This document shows, piece after piece, positions 1-8,889 of a DNA stretch of 64,000 nt (positions within the stretch are counted from its first letter, which is position 1; the number at the start of each line of letters is the position of its first letter). Below the pieces are notes generated by a model that was not told the DNA's origin, did no database searches, and worked only from the letters and a program-made list of their open reading frames with translations. The DNA lies in NCBI RefSeq assembly GCF_009604385.1, contig NZ_WEGJ01000006.1, positions 1 to 64,000 of the forward strand, in the 5' to 3' direction. The translations under genes and the position numbers were made by a program. This DNA comes from Streptomyces smaragdinus (GTDB lineage: Bacteria > Actinomycetota > Actinomycetes > Streptomycetales > Streptomycetaceae).

Positions 1-64
1 CCTCGTCGGCTTCTACGGCGACCGAATCGACCTCGACGGACTACCCCTCGCCACGAACGAGTGA
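1..64 (+). CDS. 3' end of an unidentified gene (partial)
   Basis: An open frame enters from the left edge and ends at a TGA at 62-64. It encodes a C-terminal tail ending in LDGLPLATNE. The piece is too short to assign a family. Codon use is less GC-biased at the third position than in the genes to the right (for example gga, cta, aac), in keeping with the less GC-rich spacer that follows. It may be the tail of a real gene or a pseudogene; only sequence to the left can tell. Confidence 0.35.
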   Translation, partial: LVGFYGDRIDLDGLPLATNE

Positions 65-436
65 CCAACTAGAACTAAACCCCCAAGACGTCAAAGAAAG
101 GGCATACACAAAACTCAAGACATTCCCTCCTGTGCGAACGCGGCTTCCTGAAGACCTGTTAGCGCGATCATGACAAAAGCGACAACAAGCGTAACGGCGC
201 GAAACGCACGCACAGAGACCCCCCAAGGCCCTTACCGGCACTGTATGGCGATCTATCTATCAGACGGAGATCGTTCTTACAAGGATCACAACGCACAAGC
301 CAGCCCATCGCTGCAAATCGAATGGTCTGATACGGCACACGGGCGCTCGCCGCACAGAGCTGCAGCCCTCGGCCGAGTTCCGTGTTTGACTACCTTCCGT
401 AGGAGTCCTGTTGATCACGTCCGGAGGGATTCGCCC
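65..436. other. Intergenic spacer, lower GC, no gene seen
   Basis: This 372-base stretch is visibly richer in A/T than the rest of the window, especially 65-330. I see no convincing coding frame with a ribosome site and Streptomyces codon bias, and no tRNA cloverleaf. The tldD frame stays open back to 170, but the upstream part lacks coding bias, so the gene is taken to start at 437. A TTGACT hexamer at 386-391 could be a -35 element for tldD, without a good -10 partner. Confidence 0.5.
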
Positions 437-1972
437 GTGGCCCATTCGGTTGGCAGTCGTGGTGTCGACGAAGTGTTCCTTGCCCTGCCCCTGCGTGCCC
501 TCGCGGACGCCGCGCTCGCGCGGGCCCGGGCACTGGGGGCGGAGCACGCGGACTTCCGGGTGGAGCGGGTGCGCAGCGCCTCGTGGCGGTTGCGGGATGC
601 GAAGCTGTCCGGGTCGTCCGACACGACGGACCTCGGGTTCGCGGTGCGGGTCGTGCACGGCGGGGCGTGGGGGTTCGCGTCCGGCGTCGACCTGACCATG
701 GACGGGGCCGCCAAGGTCGCCTCGCAGGCGGTGGCCATGGCCCAGCTGTCGGCGAAGGTGATCCGGGCGGCCGGGTCCGACGAGCGCGTGGAGCTGGCGG
801 CGGAGCCGGTGCATGCCGAGCAGACGTGGGTGTCCTCGTACGAGATCAACCCCTTCGAGGTGCCCGACTCCGAGAAGATCGCCCTGCTCGGTGAGTGGAG
901 CGGGCGGCTGCTGGGGGCCGACGGCGTCGATCATGTGGACGCCTCGCTGATGGCCGTACAGGAGAACAAGTTCTACGCGGACACCGCCGGGACCGTCACC
1001 ACCCAGCAGCGGGTGCGGCTGCATCCGCAGCTGACCGCCGTGGCCGTGGCCGAGTCCGGTGAGTTCGACTCGATGCGGACGATCGCGCCGCCCGTCGGAC
1101 GCGGCTGGGAGTATCTGACCGGCACCGGATGGGACTGGGACGACGAGCTCGCGCGGATCCCCGGGTGGCTGGCGGAGAAGATGGCTGCGCCCGGCGTCGA
1201 GGCGGGGACGTACGACCTGGTCGTCGATCCGTCGAACCTGTGGCTGACCATTCACGAGTCGATCGGTCACGCGACGGAGCTCGACCGGGCGCTCGGGTAC
1301 GAGGCCGCGTACGCCGGGACCTCGTTCGCGACGTTCGACCAGCTGGGGAAGCTGCAATACGGGTCGGGGCTGATGAACGTCACCGGTGACCGGACCGCCG
1401 AGCACGGGCTGGCGAGCGTCGGGTACGACGACGAGGGTGTGGCGGCGCAGTCCTGGGATCTCGTACGGGACGGGGTGCTCGTCGGGTATCAGCTGGACCG
1501 GCGGATCGCGAAGCTGACCGGCTTCGAGCGGTCGAACGGGTGTGCCTTCGCGGACTCCCCCGGCCATGTGCCGGTGCAGCGGATGGCGAACGTGTCGCTG
1601 CAGCCCGCGCCCGAGGGGCCGTCGACCGAGGAGCTGATCGGGGAGGTCGAGCGCGGGATCTACGTGGTCGGGGACCGGTCGTGGTCCATCGACATGCAGC
1701 GCTACAACTTCCAGTTCACGGGGCAGCGCTTCTTCCGGATCGAGAACGGGAAACTGGCCGGTCAGCTGAAGGACGTCGCGTACCAGGCGACGACCACGGA
1801 CTTCTGGGGGTCGATGTCGGCCGTCGGCGGCCCGGAGACGTACGTCCTGGGCGGCGCCTTCAACTGCGGCAAGGCCCAGCCAGGGCAGGTCGCGGCGGTG
1901 TCGCACGGGTGCCCGTCGGCGCTCTTCAGGAACGTCAATATTCTCAACACGACTCAGGAGGCCGGACGATGA
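437..1972 (+). CDS. tldD: TldD metallopeptidase subunit
   Basis: 511-residue protein of the TldD/PmbA (U62) peptidase family. TldD carries the metal site and works as a heterodimer with TldE; in other bacteria the complex trims unfolded peptides and matures some ribosomally made peptides such as microcin B17. The family zinc motif HESIGH is present around residues 273-278, within LTIHESIGHATELDR. The GTG start at 437 is chosen because GGAGGG lies at 423-428 with correct spacing and coding bias begins there; the frame upstream of it is non-coding in character. It overlaps tldE by the ATGA arrangement, so the two are co-translated. No peptide-toxin precursor is visible next to it. Confidence 0.93.
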   Translation: MAHSVGSRGVDEVFLALPLRALADAALARARALGAEHADFRVERVRSASWRLRDAKLSGSSDTTDLGFAVRVVHGGAWGFASGVDLTMDGAAKVASQAVAMAQLSAKVIRAAGSDERVELAAEPVHAEQTWVSSYEINPFEVPDSEKIALLGEWSGRLLGADGVDHVDASLMAVQENKFYADTAGTVTTQQRVRLHPQLTAVAVAESGEFDSMRTIAPPVGRGWEYLTGTGWDWDDELARIPGWLAEKMAAPGVEAGTYDLVVDPSNLWLTIHESIGHATELDRALGYEAAYAGTSFATFDQLGKLQYGSGLMNVTGDRTAEHGLASVGYDDEGVAAQSWDLVRDGVLVGYQLDRRIAKLTGFERSNGCAFADSPGHVPVQRMANVSLQPAPEGPSTEELIGEVERGIYVVGDRSWSIDMQRYNFQFTGQRFFRIENGKLAGQLKDVAYQATTTDFWGSMSAVGGPETYVLGGAFNCGKAQPGQVAAVSHGCPSALFRNVNILNTTQEAGR

Positions 1973-3357
1973 CGCCCGTGAAGCCGCACGAGATCGTCGA
2001 GCGGGCGCTCGAGCTGTCCGTCGCCGACGGCTGTGTCGTCATCGCCGACGAGCAGTCCACCGCCAATCTGCGCTGGGCCGGCAACGCCCTCACCACGAAC
2101 GGCGTCACCCGGGGCCGCACCCTGACCGTGATCGCCACCGTCGACGGCGCCTCGGGGACCGCGTCCGGCGTGGTGTCCCGGACCGCCGTGACCGCCGACG
2201 ACCTGGAGCCCCTGGTCCGCGCCGCCGAGCAGGCCGCCCGGGACGCGGGGCCGGCGGAGGACGCGGGACCGCTGGTCACCGGGGTCGCGGCCTCCCCCGA
2301 CTTCACCGCGCCGCCCGCCGAGACGTCCTCCGAGGTCTTCGGCGGCTTCGCCCCCCGGCTGGGCGAGACCTTCGCGCACGCCAGGGCCGCCGGACACGAG
2401 CTGTACGGCTTCGCGAACCATCTGATGACGTCCACCTACCTCGGCACCTCCACCGGCCTGCGGCTGCGCCACGACCAGCCGACCGGCACCCTCGAGCTCA
2501 ACGCCAAGTCCCCGGACCGTACGAAGTCCGCGTGGGCGGGCCGCGCGACGCGCGACTTCACCGACGTGGACCCGGCGGAGCTGGACGCCGAGCTCGCGCA
2601 GCGGCTGGCGTGGGCGAAGCGGCAGATCGAGCTGCCCGCCGGGCGGTACGAGACGCTGCTGCCGCCCAGCGCGGTGGCGGACCTGATGGTGTACCTGACC
2701 TGGTCGGCGTCCGCCCGGGACGCCCACGAGGGCCGGACGGTGTTCTCCAGGCCCGGCGGCGGCACGAAGATCGGTACGAAGCTGACCGACCTCCCGCTGA
2801 CCCTGCGCAGCGACCCGGCGGCGCCCGGGATCGAGTGCGCGCCGTTCGTGGTGGCGCACGCCTCCGGCGGGGAGTCGTCGGTGTTCGACAACGGGCTGCC
2901 GCTGACCGCCACGGACTGGATCCGCGACGGCGAGCTCACGCATCTGCTGTCCTCGCGCTTCTCGGCGGGGCTCACGGGGCTGCCGGTCACGCCGGAGATC
3001 GACAACCTGACCCTCGAGGCGGGCGGCACGAAGTCGCTGGAGGAGATGGTCGCCGCCACCGAGCGCGGGCTGCTGCTGACGTGTCTGTGGTACATCCGCG
3101 AGGTCGACCCGGCGACACTGCTGCTCACCGGGCTGACCCGGGACGGGGTGTATCTGGTGGAGAACGGCGAGGTCACGGGCGCGGTGAACAACTTCCGCTT
3201 CAACGAGTCCCCCGTCGACCTCCTCGGCCGCGCGGCAGAGGCGGGGCAAACGGCGCCGACGCTGCCCCGGGAGTGGAGCGACTGGTTCACCCGGGCGGCG
3301 ATGCCGCCGGTGCGGGTGCCGGACTTCAACATGAGCTCGGTCAGCAAGGGGGTCTGA
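1969..3357 (+). CDS. tldE: TldE/PmbA partner subunit
   Basis: 462-residue paralogue of TldD. Family knowledge: TldE lacks the zinc motif but completes the heterodimer and helps form the peptide cavity; I see no HExxxH here, as expected. Typical family segments include YLGTSTGLRLRH near residue 160 and NNFRFNESPVDLL near the C-terminus. The start ATG at 1969 overlaps the tldD stop (ATGA) and follows an AGGAGG-type site in the end of tldD. A 19-base hairpin at 3397-3415 lies shortly downstream. Confidence 0.92.
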   Translation: MTPVKPHEIVERALELSVADGCVVIADEQSTANLRWAGNALTTNGVTRGRTLTVIATVDGASGTASGVVSRTAVTADDLEPLVRAAEQAARDAGPAEDAGPLVTGVAASPDFTAPPAETSSEVFGGFAPRLGETFAHARAAGHELYGFANHLMTSTYLGTSTGLRLRHDQPTGTLELNAKSPDRTKSAWAGRATRDFTDVDPAELDAELAQRLAWAKRQIELPAGRYETLLPPSAVADLMVYLTWSASARDAHEGRTVFSRPGGGTKIGTKLTDLPLTLRSDPAAPGIECAPFVVAHASGGESSVFDNGLPLTATDWIRDGELTHLLSSRFSAGLTGLPVTPEIDNLTLEAGGTKSLEEMVAATERGLLLTCLWYIREVDPATLLLTGLTRDGVYLVENGEVTGAVNNFRFNESPVDLLGRAAEAGQTAPTLPREWSDWFTRAAMPPVRVPDFNMSSVSKGV

Positions 3358-3396
3358 CCCCGCCGGATCCAGCCGGCCACCCGCCCCGGCTGGGGG

Positions 3397-3415
3397 TCCG
3401 GGGGTTACCCCCGGA
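3397..3415 (+). terminator. Hairpin after tldE
   Basis: Perfect 8-bp inverted repeat (TCCGGGGG / CCCCCGGA) with a TTA loop, 40 bases after the tldE stop and about 95 bases before tyrS. There is no U tract, which is usual for streptomycete terminators. It could also attenuate read-through into tyrS. Confidence 0.5.
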
Positions 3416-3508
3416 GATATGCAGTCGGGCCGCCGGTGGTGAGCGCGTACCCTCTGAGGTGCGCGCCGGCCGGCGCGCCCGTACACCACAGCCGAGGAGA
3501 GACAGATC

Positions 3509-4771
3509 GTGACGGACATCGTCGACGAGCTGCAGTGGCGCGGGCTCATCGCCCTCTCCACTGACGAGGACGCACTGCGCAAGGCGTTCGCGGACGGTCC
3601 CGTCACCTTCTATTGCGGCTTCGACCCGACCGCGCCCAGCCTCCACATCGGCAACCTGGTCCAGATCCTCACCATGCGCCGGATCCAGCAGGCGGGCAAC
3701 CGCCCGCTGGGCCTGGTCGGCGGGGCGACGGGCCTGATCGGCGACCCGAAGCCGAACTCGGAGCGCACGCTGAACGCGCCCGAGACCGTCGCCGGCTGGG
3801 TGGAGCGGCTGCGCGGCCAGATCGCGCCGCTGCTGGACTTCGAGGGCCCGCACGCGGCAGTCATGGTCAACAACCTGGACTGGACGTCCGGGCTGTCGGC
3901 GATCGACTTCCTGCGGGACATGGGCAAGCACTTCCGGGTGAACAAGATGATCGCCAAGGAGGCCGTCGCCCGGCGGCTCAACTCCGACGCGGGCATCAGC
4001 TACACGGAGTTCAGCTACCAGATCCTCCAGGGCATGGACTTCCTGGAGCTCTACAGGCGCCACGGCTGCACGCTGCAGACCGGCGGCAGCGACCAGTGGG
4101 GCAATCTGACGGCCGGCACGGACCTGATCCACCGGGTCGACCCCACGGCCGTGGTGCACGCGATCGGCACCCCGCTGATCACCAAGGCGGACGGCACGAA
4201 GTTCGGCAAGACGGAGTCCGGCACGGTCTGGCTCGACCCGGAGATGACCACGCCGTACGCGTTCTACCAGTTCTGGCTGAACGCGGACGACCGCGACGTG
4301 GCGAACTTCCTGCGGACCTTCAGCTTCCGGAGCCGCGAGGAGATCGAGGACCTGGAGCGGCAGACCGCCGAGCGGCCGCAGGCGCGGGCCGCACAGCGGG
4401 CGCTGGCCGAGGAGCTGACGACGCTGGTGCACGGGGCCGGGCAGTGCGCGGCCGTCATCGCCGCGTCGAAGGCGCTGTTCGGCCAGGGTGAGCTGGCGGA
4501 GCTGGACGAGGCGACGCTGGCCGGGGCGCTGGCGGAGCTGCCGCGGGTGAAGGTCGCCGAGCTGGGCCTCGTGGTGGATCTGTTCGCCGAGGTCGGACTG
4601 GTGGCCAGCAAGTCGGCGGCGCGGCGGACGGTGAAGGAGGGCGGCGCCTACGTGAACAACGTGAAGGTCGCCGCCGAGGACGCCGTCCCGTCGCGGGACG
4701 AGCTGCTGCACGGGCGGTGGCTGCTGCTGCGGCGCGGCAAGAGGAATCTGGCGGCGGTCGAGGTCGGCTGA
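3509..4771 (+). CDS. tyrS: Tyrosyl-tRNA synthetase
   Basis: 420-residue class I synthetase that charges tRNA-Tyr. The N-terminal Rossmann domain has the HIGH-type signature HIGN at residues 46-49 after [10 protein letters not shown]. The second signature, KFGKT (KMSKS equivalent), is around 231-235 and the tyrosine-pocket segment [12 protein letters not shown] lies before it. The C-terminus (about residues 350-420) is an S4 RNA-binding domain, including [17 protein letters not shown]. Length is normal for the bacterial TyrS family. The GTG start at 3509 follows GAGGAGAGAC. A perfect 17-bp hairpin follows the stop. Confidence 0.97.
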   Translation: MTDIVDELQWRGLIALSTDEDALRKAFADGPVTFYCGFDPTAPSLHIGNLVQILTMRRIQQAGNRPLGLVGGATGLIGDPKPNSERTLNAPETVAGWVERLRGQIAPLLDFEGPHAAVMVNNLDWTSGLSAIDFLRDMGKHFRVNKMIAKEAVARRLNSDAGISYTEFSYQILQGMDFLELYRRHGCTLQTGGSDQWGNLTAGTDLIHRVDPTAVVHAIGTPLITKADGTKFGKTESGTVWLDPEMTTPYAFYQFWLNADDRDVANFLRTFSFRSREEIEDLERQTAERPQARAAQRALAEELTTLVHGAGQCAAVIAASKALFGQGELAELDEATLAGALAELPRVKVAELGLVVDLFAEVGLVASKSAARRTVKEGGAYVNNVKVAAEDAVPSRDELLHGRWLLLRRGKRNLAAVEVG

Positions 4772-4780
4772 CTCCCGCTT

Positions 4781-4827
4781 GCGCAGGGGCCGGGCGGGCG
4801 ACTCGCGTCGCCGCCCGGCCCCTGCGC
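4781..4827. terminator. Strong bidirectional hairpin between tyrS and the GlsB-type gene
   Basis: Seventeen-base perfect inverted repeat, 4781-4797 against 4811-4827, with a 13-base loop. It sits between two convergent genes, 10 bases after the tyrS stop and 4 bases before the stop of the leftward gene, so it can end transcription from both sides. Confidence 0.8.
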
Positions 4828-4830
4828 GAC

Positions 4831-5127
4831 TCAGTAGTGCTGGGGCGGGGGGTTCCGGTGCTTCTTGTTGCCCCGCAGCGACGCGTACAGCGGTGCGCCC
4901 ACGGCCACCGCCAGGACCGCGCCCGCCAGCTCCAGGAGGTGCCGGATCCAGTCGATGCCCGAGGTCTCCTCGACACCGATCCAGCCCGCGACCGCGTTGC
5001 CCAGCAGGGAGCCGACGATGCCGCAGACAATCGTCAGCCAGATCGGGATCTTCTGTTTGCCGGGCAGGATGAGTCGGGCGATGAAGCCCAACACCAGGCC
5101 CACCAGAATCGCCCACAACCAGCTCAT
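4831..5127 (-). CDS. GlsB/YeaQ/YmgE-family membrane protein
   Basis: 98-residue protein with three hydrophobic segments (about residues 3-22, 30-48 and 62-82). The family pattern is clear: GLVLGFIARLILPGK, then a central GIVGSLLGNAVAGWIG. Members are small inner-membrane proteins associated with general or acid stress in other bacteria; their biochemical role is not known. The C-terminal tail KKHRNPPPQHY is specific to this protein. The ATG start follows a reverse-strand AGGAGG site. It is monocistronic, convergent with tyrS. Confidence 0.8.
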   Translation of the reverse strand: MSWLWAILVGLVLGFIARLILPGKQKIPIWLTIVCGIVGSLLGNAVAGWIGVEETSGIDWIRHLLELAGAVLAVAVGAPLYASLRGNKKHRNPPPQHY

Positions 5128-5309
5128 GTCGCCTCCTATGGCGCGTTACGCGCAGTTCGTTCCACTGTCCGCCCGAATCGGGTACGCCGCATGCCGGATA
5201 CGTCCGTACGATGCGTGCACGGGTGCGGCCGTCGCGTCGCCGTACCCGCTCTCGGCGCCTTGCGCAGGGCGACGTATGGTGAGGAGACCCAGTCGTCAGG
5301 TGGTGGAAC

Positions 5310-5690
5310 GTGATACGGAAGCGCGGCGGACCCCAGGTCTTCGCGATCAGTGGGGCGCGCAAGGGGCTGGCCGAGGATGTGGCCGGCCGCCAGCGGCGCT
5401 ACGTGATCTCCATGCTCGTGCGGTGTGTCGCGGTGCTGGCCGCGGCACTGTTGTGGAACGTGGAGCGCTATGTGGCTGTGGTGGCGCTGGTGCTGGGTAC
5501 GTTCATGCCCTATGTTGCCGTGATCGCGGCTAACGCCGGGCGTGAGAACGCTCCTTCTGGTCCGTCCCCATTTGTTCCTGTGCCGGTGCGGCCGGCGCTG
5601 GGGCCGGTGATCCGGGGGGACGATCAGGCCGAAGGCGTACCGGAAGATGAGGAATCGGGCGGCAGCAGTCGTGATTCCGGGGCGCGTTGA
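5310..5690 (+). CDS. DUF3099-type membrane protein
   Basis: 126-residue protein with a basic N-terminus, two membrane helices (about residues 34-50 and 54-74) and a hydrophilic, acidic, proline-rich C-terminal tail. The segment RQRRYVISMLVRCVAVLAAAL is typical of actinobacterial DUF3099 proteins, whose function is unknown. The GTG start at 5310 is preceded by CAGGTGG. It is often seen near moaA in streptomycetes, as here. Confidence 0.7.
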   Translation: MIRKRGGPQVFAISGARKGLAEDVAGRQRRYVISMLVRCVAVLAAALLWNVERYVAVVALVLGTFMPYVAVIAANAGRENAPSGPSPFVPVPVRPALGPVIRGDDQAEGVPEDEESGGSSRDSGAR

Positions 5691-5879
5691 GCGGCTGAGT
5701 TGTCAAAAGCTCAAGAAAACCTCAGATCAATCATGGCGTTCTGCTGACTCGAACCCCCCGCTCCGTGACATACTTCGTAGGCGCTCCGCATCCCCCGTCG
5801 GAGCGACGGACCGACGCCGGGCGGCTCCCCCCGTGGCTGCCCGGCGTCGCCATGTCCGGGACGGTCGTAGGGTGGGGGT

Positions 5880-6092
5880 GTGACATCCCCTGTGAACGAT
5901 GCGATCTGCTCCGCGAAGGGGTGCCGGGTGGCGGCCTCGTGGGTGCTTGTCTGGAACAACCCGAAGGTGCATACGCCTGAGCGGCGGAAGACGTGGCTCG
6001 CCTGTGGGGAACACCGGGAATACCTGGAGCAGTTCCTGGGGGTTCGGGGGTTCCTCAAGGAGGTCGTCGCGTTCACGGACTGGCGTCCGTAG
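5880..6092 (+). CDS. Small conserved Cys/His protein
   Basis: 70-residue protein with a GTG start. Two cysteine pairs that could bind zinc are visible: CSAKGC near residue 10 and CGEH near 42. The rest, including WVLVWNNPKVHTPERRKTWLAC, is well conserved in streptomycetes, where relatives are often mislabelled acetone carboxylase although they are far too short for that enzyme. A role in metal or nucleic-acid binding is inference from the Cys pattern only. It is convergent with moaA, with a hairpin between them. Confidence 0.65.
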   Translation: MTSPVNDAICSAKGCRVAASWVLVWNNPKVHTPERRKTWLACGEHREYLEQFLGVRGFLKEVVAFTDWRP

Positions 6093-6102
6093 GGTCGCCG
6101 TC

Positions 6103-6121
6103 CCGGGGGCTCCGCCCCCGG
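6103..6121. terminator. Hairpin between convergent genes
   Basis: Eight-base perfect stem (CCGGGGGC / GCCCCCGG) with a 3-base loop, 11 bases after the stop at 6092, in the space between the small Cys protein and moaA. Confidence 0.55.
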
Positions 6122-6148
6122 ACCCCCGTATCGGCGCTTCGCGCCTTG

Positions 6149-6170
6149 TCCTCAAACGCCGGACAGGCTG
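6149..6170. repeat. Copy of a dispersed intergenic repeat
   Basis: The 22 bases centred on CTCAAACGCCGG and ending in GGCTG match, with three differences, the inner arm of the large inverted repeat at 30131-30276. It lies just downstream of the moaA stop. Such intergenic elements recur in streptomycete genomes and here sit at gene ends. Confidence 0.5.
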
Positions 6171-6175
6171 ATAGG

Positions 6176-7165
6176 TCAGCCGCCGATCGCCGACATAGGA
6201 CGCTCCGGCTGGACGAAGTCCTCGCTGTCCAGGCCCGCGCCCGCCTTCTTGCCCCACATCGCCTCGCGCCAGCGGGTCGCGATCGCCTCGTCGGAGGCGT
6301 CCGAGCGGAGGAGGGCGCGGAGGTCCGTTTCCTCGCGGGCGAAGAGGCAGTTGCGGATCTGGCCGTCCGCCGTGAGGCGGGTGCGGTCGCAGGCGCGGCA
6401 GAAGGGGCGGGTGACCGAGGCGATCACGCCTACGCGGTGGGGGCCGCCGTTCACCAGCCAGCGTTCCGCGGGGGCCGAGCCCCGGGCCTCGTCCGGTTCG
6501 GGCGTGAGGCTGAAGCGGGTGCGCAGGGACGTGAGGATGTCGCCCGCGGTGATCATGCCGTCGCGCTGCCAGCCGTGCTGCGCGTCCAGGGGCATCTGCT
6601 CGATGAAGCGGAGCTCGTACCCGTTCTCCACGGCCCAGGCGAGGAGGTCGGGGGCCTCGGTGTCGTTCACCCCGGGCATCAGGACGGTGTTCACCTTCAC
6701 CGGGTCCAGGCCCGACGCCCGCGCCGCCGCGAGGCCGCGCAGGACGTCCGCGTGGCGCTTGCGGCGCGTCAGGCGGTGGAAGACCTCGGGGCTCAGAGTG
6801 TCGAGCGAGACGTTCACCCGGTCCAGGCCCGACGCGCGCAGGGCCGCCGCCGTGCGTTCCAGGCCGATGCCGTTCGTCGTGAGCGACAGCCGGGGGCGGG
6901 GCTCGAGGGCCGCGCAGCGTTCGACGATGCCCGTCAGGCCGGGGCGCAGGAGGGGCTCGCCGCCGGTGAACCGCACGTCGGTGACGCCGAGATCGGTGAC
7001 CGCGATACGGACCAGGCGGACGATCTCGTCGTCCGTGAGCAGCTCGGGCTTGGCCAGCCACTGCAGCCCTTCCTCGGGCATGCAGTAGGTGCAGCGCAGA
7101 TTGCACCGGTCGGTCAGGGAGACCCGCAGGTCCGTGGCCTGTCGGCCGAAGGTGTCCAACAGCAT
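6176..7165 (-). CDS. moaA: GTP 3',8-cyclase (molybdenum cofactor)
   Basis: 329-residue radical SAM enzyme that, with MoaC, turns GTP into cyclic pyranopterin monophosphate, the first step of molybdenum cofactor synthesis. The radical SAM cluster motif CNLRCTYC is at residues 21-28. The second cluster motif, CRACDRTRLTADGQIRNC, lies near residues 258-275. The protein ends in the conserved GG needed for activity. No other moa gene is adjacent. AT-rich DNA with repeated GGAAT half-sites lies upstream of the start. Confidence 0.96.
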   Translation of the reverse strand: MLLDTFGRQATDLRVSLTDRCNLRCTYCMPEEGLQWLAKPELLTDDEIVRLVRIAVTDLGVTDVRFTGGEPLLRPGLTGIVERCAALEPRPRLSLTTNGIGLERTAAALRASGLDRVNVSLDTLSPEVFHRLTRRKRHADVLRGLAAARASGLDPVKVNTVLMPGVNDTEAPDLLAWAVENGYELRFIEQMPLDAQHGWQRDGMITAGDILTSLRTRFSLTPEPDEARGSAPAERWLVNGGPHRVGVIASVTRPFCRACDRTRLTADGQIRNCLFAREETDLRALLRSDASDEAIATRWREAMWGKKAGAGLDSEDFVQPERPMSAIGG

Positions 7166-7238
7166 GGCGGCGGCCCCTCGCTCGGCTGGATCTCTCTGAC
7201 GCCACCCTACGCGAGGCCGCCGACAAACTGTAGGACGT

Positions 7239-7264
7239 GGAATTTATATTCCGGATTATGGAAT
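7239..7264. promoter_or_regulatory. Three alternating GGAAT/ATTCC half-sites in moaA upstream region
   Basis: GGAAT at 7239-7243, ATTCC at 7248-7252 and GGAAT at 7260-7264 form two overlapping inverted repeats in an unusually AT-rich patch. On the reverse strand TATAAA (7248-7243) could be the moaA -10 element, so a bound regulator would overlap the promoter. The binding factor is unknown. Confidence 0.35.
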
Positions 7265-7269
7265 CGCGG

Positions 7270-8889
7270 TCAGTGCGCCCCCGCGCCCGTGAGCGCCCGT
7301 ACCTCCAGCTCCGCGTACTTCTCGCCGTCCGTGTCCTCCACCGGCGTCAGCACCGACGCCAGCCACCCCAGCAGGAAGCCCGCCGGGATCGACACCAGCC
7401 CGGGGTTCTCCAGCGGGAACCAGTGGAAGTCCACCCCGGGGAACATCGACGTCGGCTTCCCCGACACCACCGGCGAGAACAGCACCAGCAGCACCGACAC
7501 CGACAGCCCGCCGTAGATCGACCACAGCGCCCCGGAGGTGTTGAAGCGCCGCCAGAAGAGGCTGTAGAGGATGGCCGGGAGGTTCGCGGAGGCCGCGACG
7601 GCGAACGCCAGCGCTACCAGCCCCGCGACGTTCAGCTTCCCGGCGAAGATGCCCAGCCCGATCGCCACCGCCCCGATGGCCACCGCGGAGATCCGCGCCG
7701 CGGCGATCTCCTGGCGCTCGGTGGCCTGTCCGCGCCGGATGACGTTGGCGTAGATGTCGTGGGCGAAGGACGACGACGAGGCCAGCGTCAGCCCGGCCAC
7801 GACCGCGAGGATGGTGGCGAAGGCGACCGCGGAGATCACGGCGAGCAGGATCGCCCCGCCCGGGGAGCCCTCTCCCCCGCCCAGCTGCCAGGCGAGCAGT
7901 GGTGCCGCGGTGTTGCCGGCCGGGTTGGAGGCGACGATGTCGGCCCGGGTGATCAGCGCGGCGGCGCCGAAGCCGAGGGCGATGGTCATCAGATAGAAGC
8001 CGCCGATGATCCCGATCGCCCACAGCACGGACTTCCGGGCGGCCTTCGCGGACGGCACCGTGTAGAAGCGGATGAGGATGTGCGGCAGCCCGGCGGTGCC
8101 CAGGACCAGGGCGAGGCCCAGGGAGACGAAGTCGAGCTTCGAGACGGCCGTGGCCCCGTACTTCTGCCCGGGCTCCAGGAACGCCCGCCCGGTGCCGCTG
8201 TGGTGCGCGGCGGCGTCCAGCAGCGCGGGGACGCTCCAGCCGAACCGCTGGAGGACGAGCACGGTCAGCAGCACGGCGCCCGCGATCAGCAGGGCCGCCT
8301 TGACGATCTGCACCCACGTGGTGCCCTTCATGCCGCCGACCGTGACGTAGAGGATCATGATGACGCCGACCAGGACGACGATCAGGTTCTTGCCCGTCTC
8401 CCCCGTGACCCCGAGCAGCAGCGCGACGAGCGCCCCGGCGCCGACCATCTGGGCCAGCAGGTAGAAGATCGACACCACGATCGTGGACACACCGGCGGCG
8501 GTACGGACGGGACGCTGGCGCATCCGGTACGCCAGTACGTCCCCCATGGTGAAGCGGCCGGAGTTGCGCAGCGGTTCCGCGACCAGCAGCAGGGCCACCA
8601 GCCACGCCACCAGGAAGCCGACGGAGTACAGGAGGCCGTCGTACCCGAACAGGGCGATGGCGCCGGCGATGCCGAGGAAGGACGCCGCCGACATGTAGTC
8701 GCCGGAGATCGCCAGACCGTTCTGGAAGCCGGTGAACGACCGTCCGCCCGCGTAGTAGTCGGTGGCGTCCTTCGTCCGGCGCCCCGCCCACACGGTGATC
8801 GCCAGGGTCGCCAGGACGAAGACGGAGAACAGCCCGATGATGAGCGGCCGGTGCTGCTGCGCGTCCACGGCCAGGGGGACGGGGGTCAT
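7270..8889 (-). CDS. actP: Sodium:solute symporter, acetate (ActP/MctC) type
   Basis: 539-residue membrane protein of the SSS family with about 13 hydrophobic segments. It matches cation/acetate symporters: TDYYAGGRSFTGFQNGLAISGDYMSAASFLGIAG near residues 40-75 and the long GGMKGTTWVQIVKAALL segment. Likely function is uptake of acetate or other short monocarboxylates driven by a cation gradient; the exact substrate cannot be read from sequence. The start at 8889 overlaps the stop of the DUF485 gene (ATGA), the usual yjcH-actP arrangement. Confidence 0.88.
   Translation of the reverse strand: MTPVPLAVDAQQHRPLIIGLFSVFVLATLAITVWAGRRTKDATDYYAGGRSFTGFQNGLAISGDYMSAASFLGIAGAIALFGYDGLLYSVGFLVAWLVALLLVAEPLRNSGRFTMGDVLAYRMRQRPVRTAAGVSTIVVSIFYLLAQMVGAGALVALLLGVTGETGKNLIVVLVGVIMILYVTVGGMKGTTWVQIVKAALLIAGAVLLTVLVLQRFGWSVPALLDAAAHHSGTGRAFLEPGQKYGATAVSKLDFVSLGLALVLGTAGLPHILIRFYTVPSAKAARKSVLWAIGIIGGFYLMTIALGFGAAALITRADIVASNPAGNTAAPLLAWQLGGGEGSPGGAILLAVISAVAFATILAVVAGLTLASSSSFAHDIYANVIRRGQATERQEIAAARISAVAIGAVAIGLGIFAGKLNVAGLVALAFAVAASANLPAILYSLFWRRFNTSGALWSIYGGLSVSVLLVLFSPVVSGKPTSMFPGVDFHWFPLENPGLVSIPAGFLLGWLASVLTPVEDTDGEKYAELEVRALTGAGAH

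Noticed and set aside
260..1906. Long reverse-strand frame opposite tldD
   Set aside because: It is a shadow: its product is Arg/Pro/Gly-rich without domains, and the + strand has tldD with HESIGH and correct coding bias. The same reasoning removed the long reverse frames at 1954-3606 and 3341-5362 and the long forward frame at 5993-7516.
1969..3357. tldD-tldE as part of a RiPP cluster
   Set aside because: No precursor peptide, cyclodehydratase or exporter genes lie nearby; the pair is followed by tyrS.
5740..5760. Possible tRNA T-arm (GACTCGAACCCCC)
   Set aside because: On the reverse strand it reads GGGGGTTCGAGTC, but the flanking bases do not pair to make a T stem and no acceptor or anticodon arm can be drawn.
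5880..6092. Acetone carboxylase annotation for the 70-residue protein
   Set aside because: The real enzyme subunits are much larger; only a Cys/His pattern is present here.
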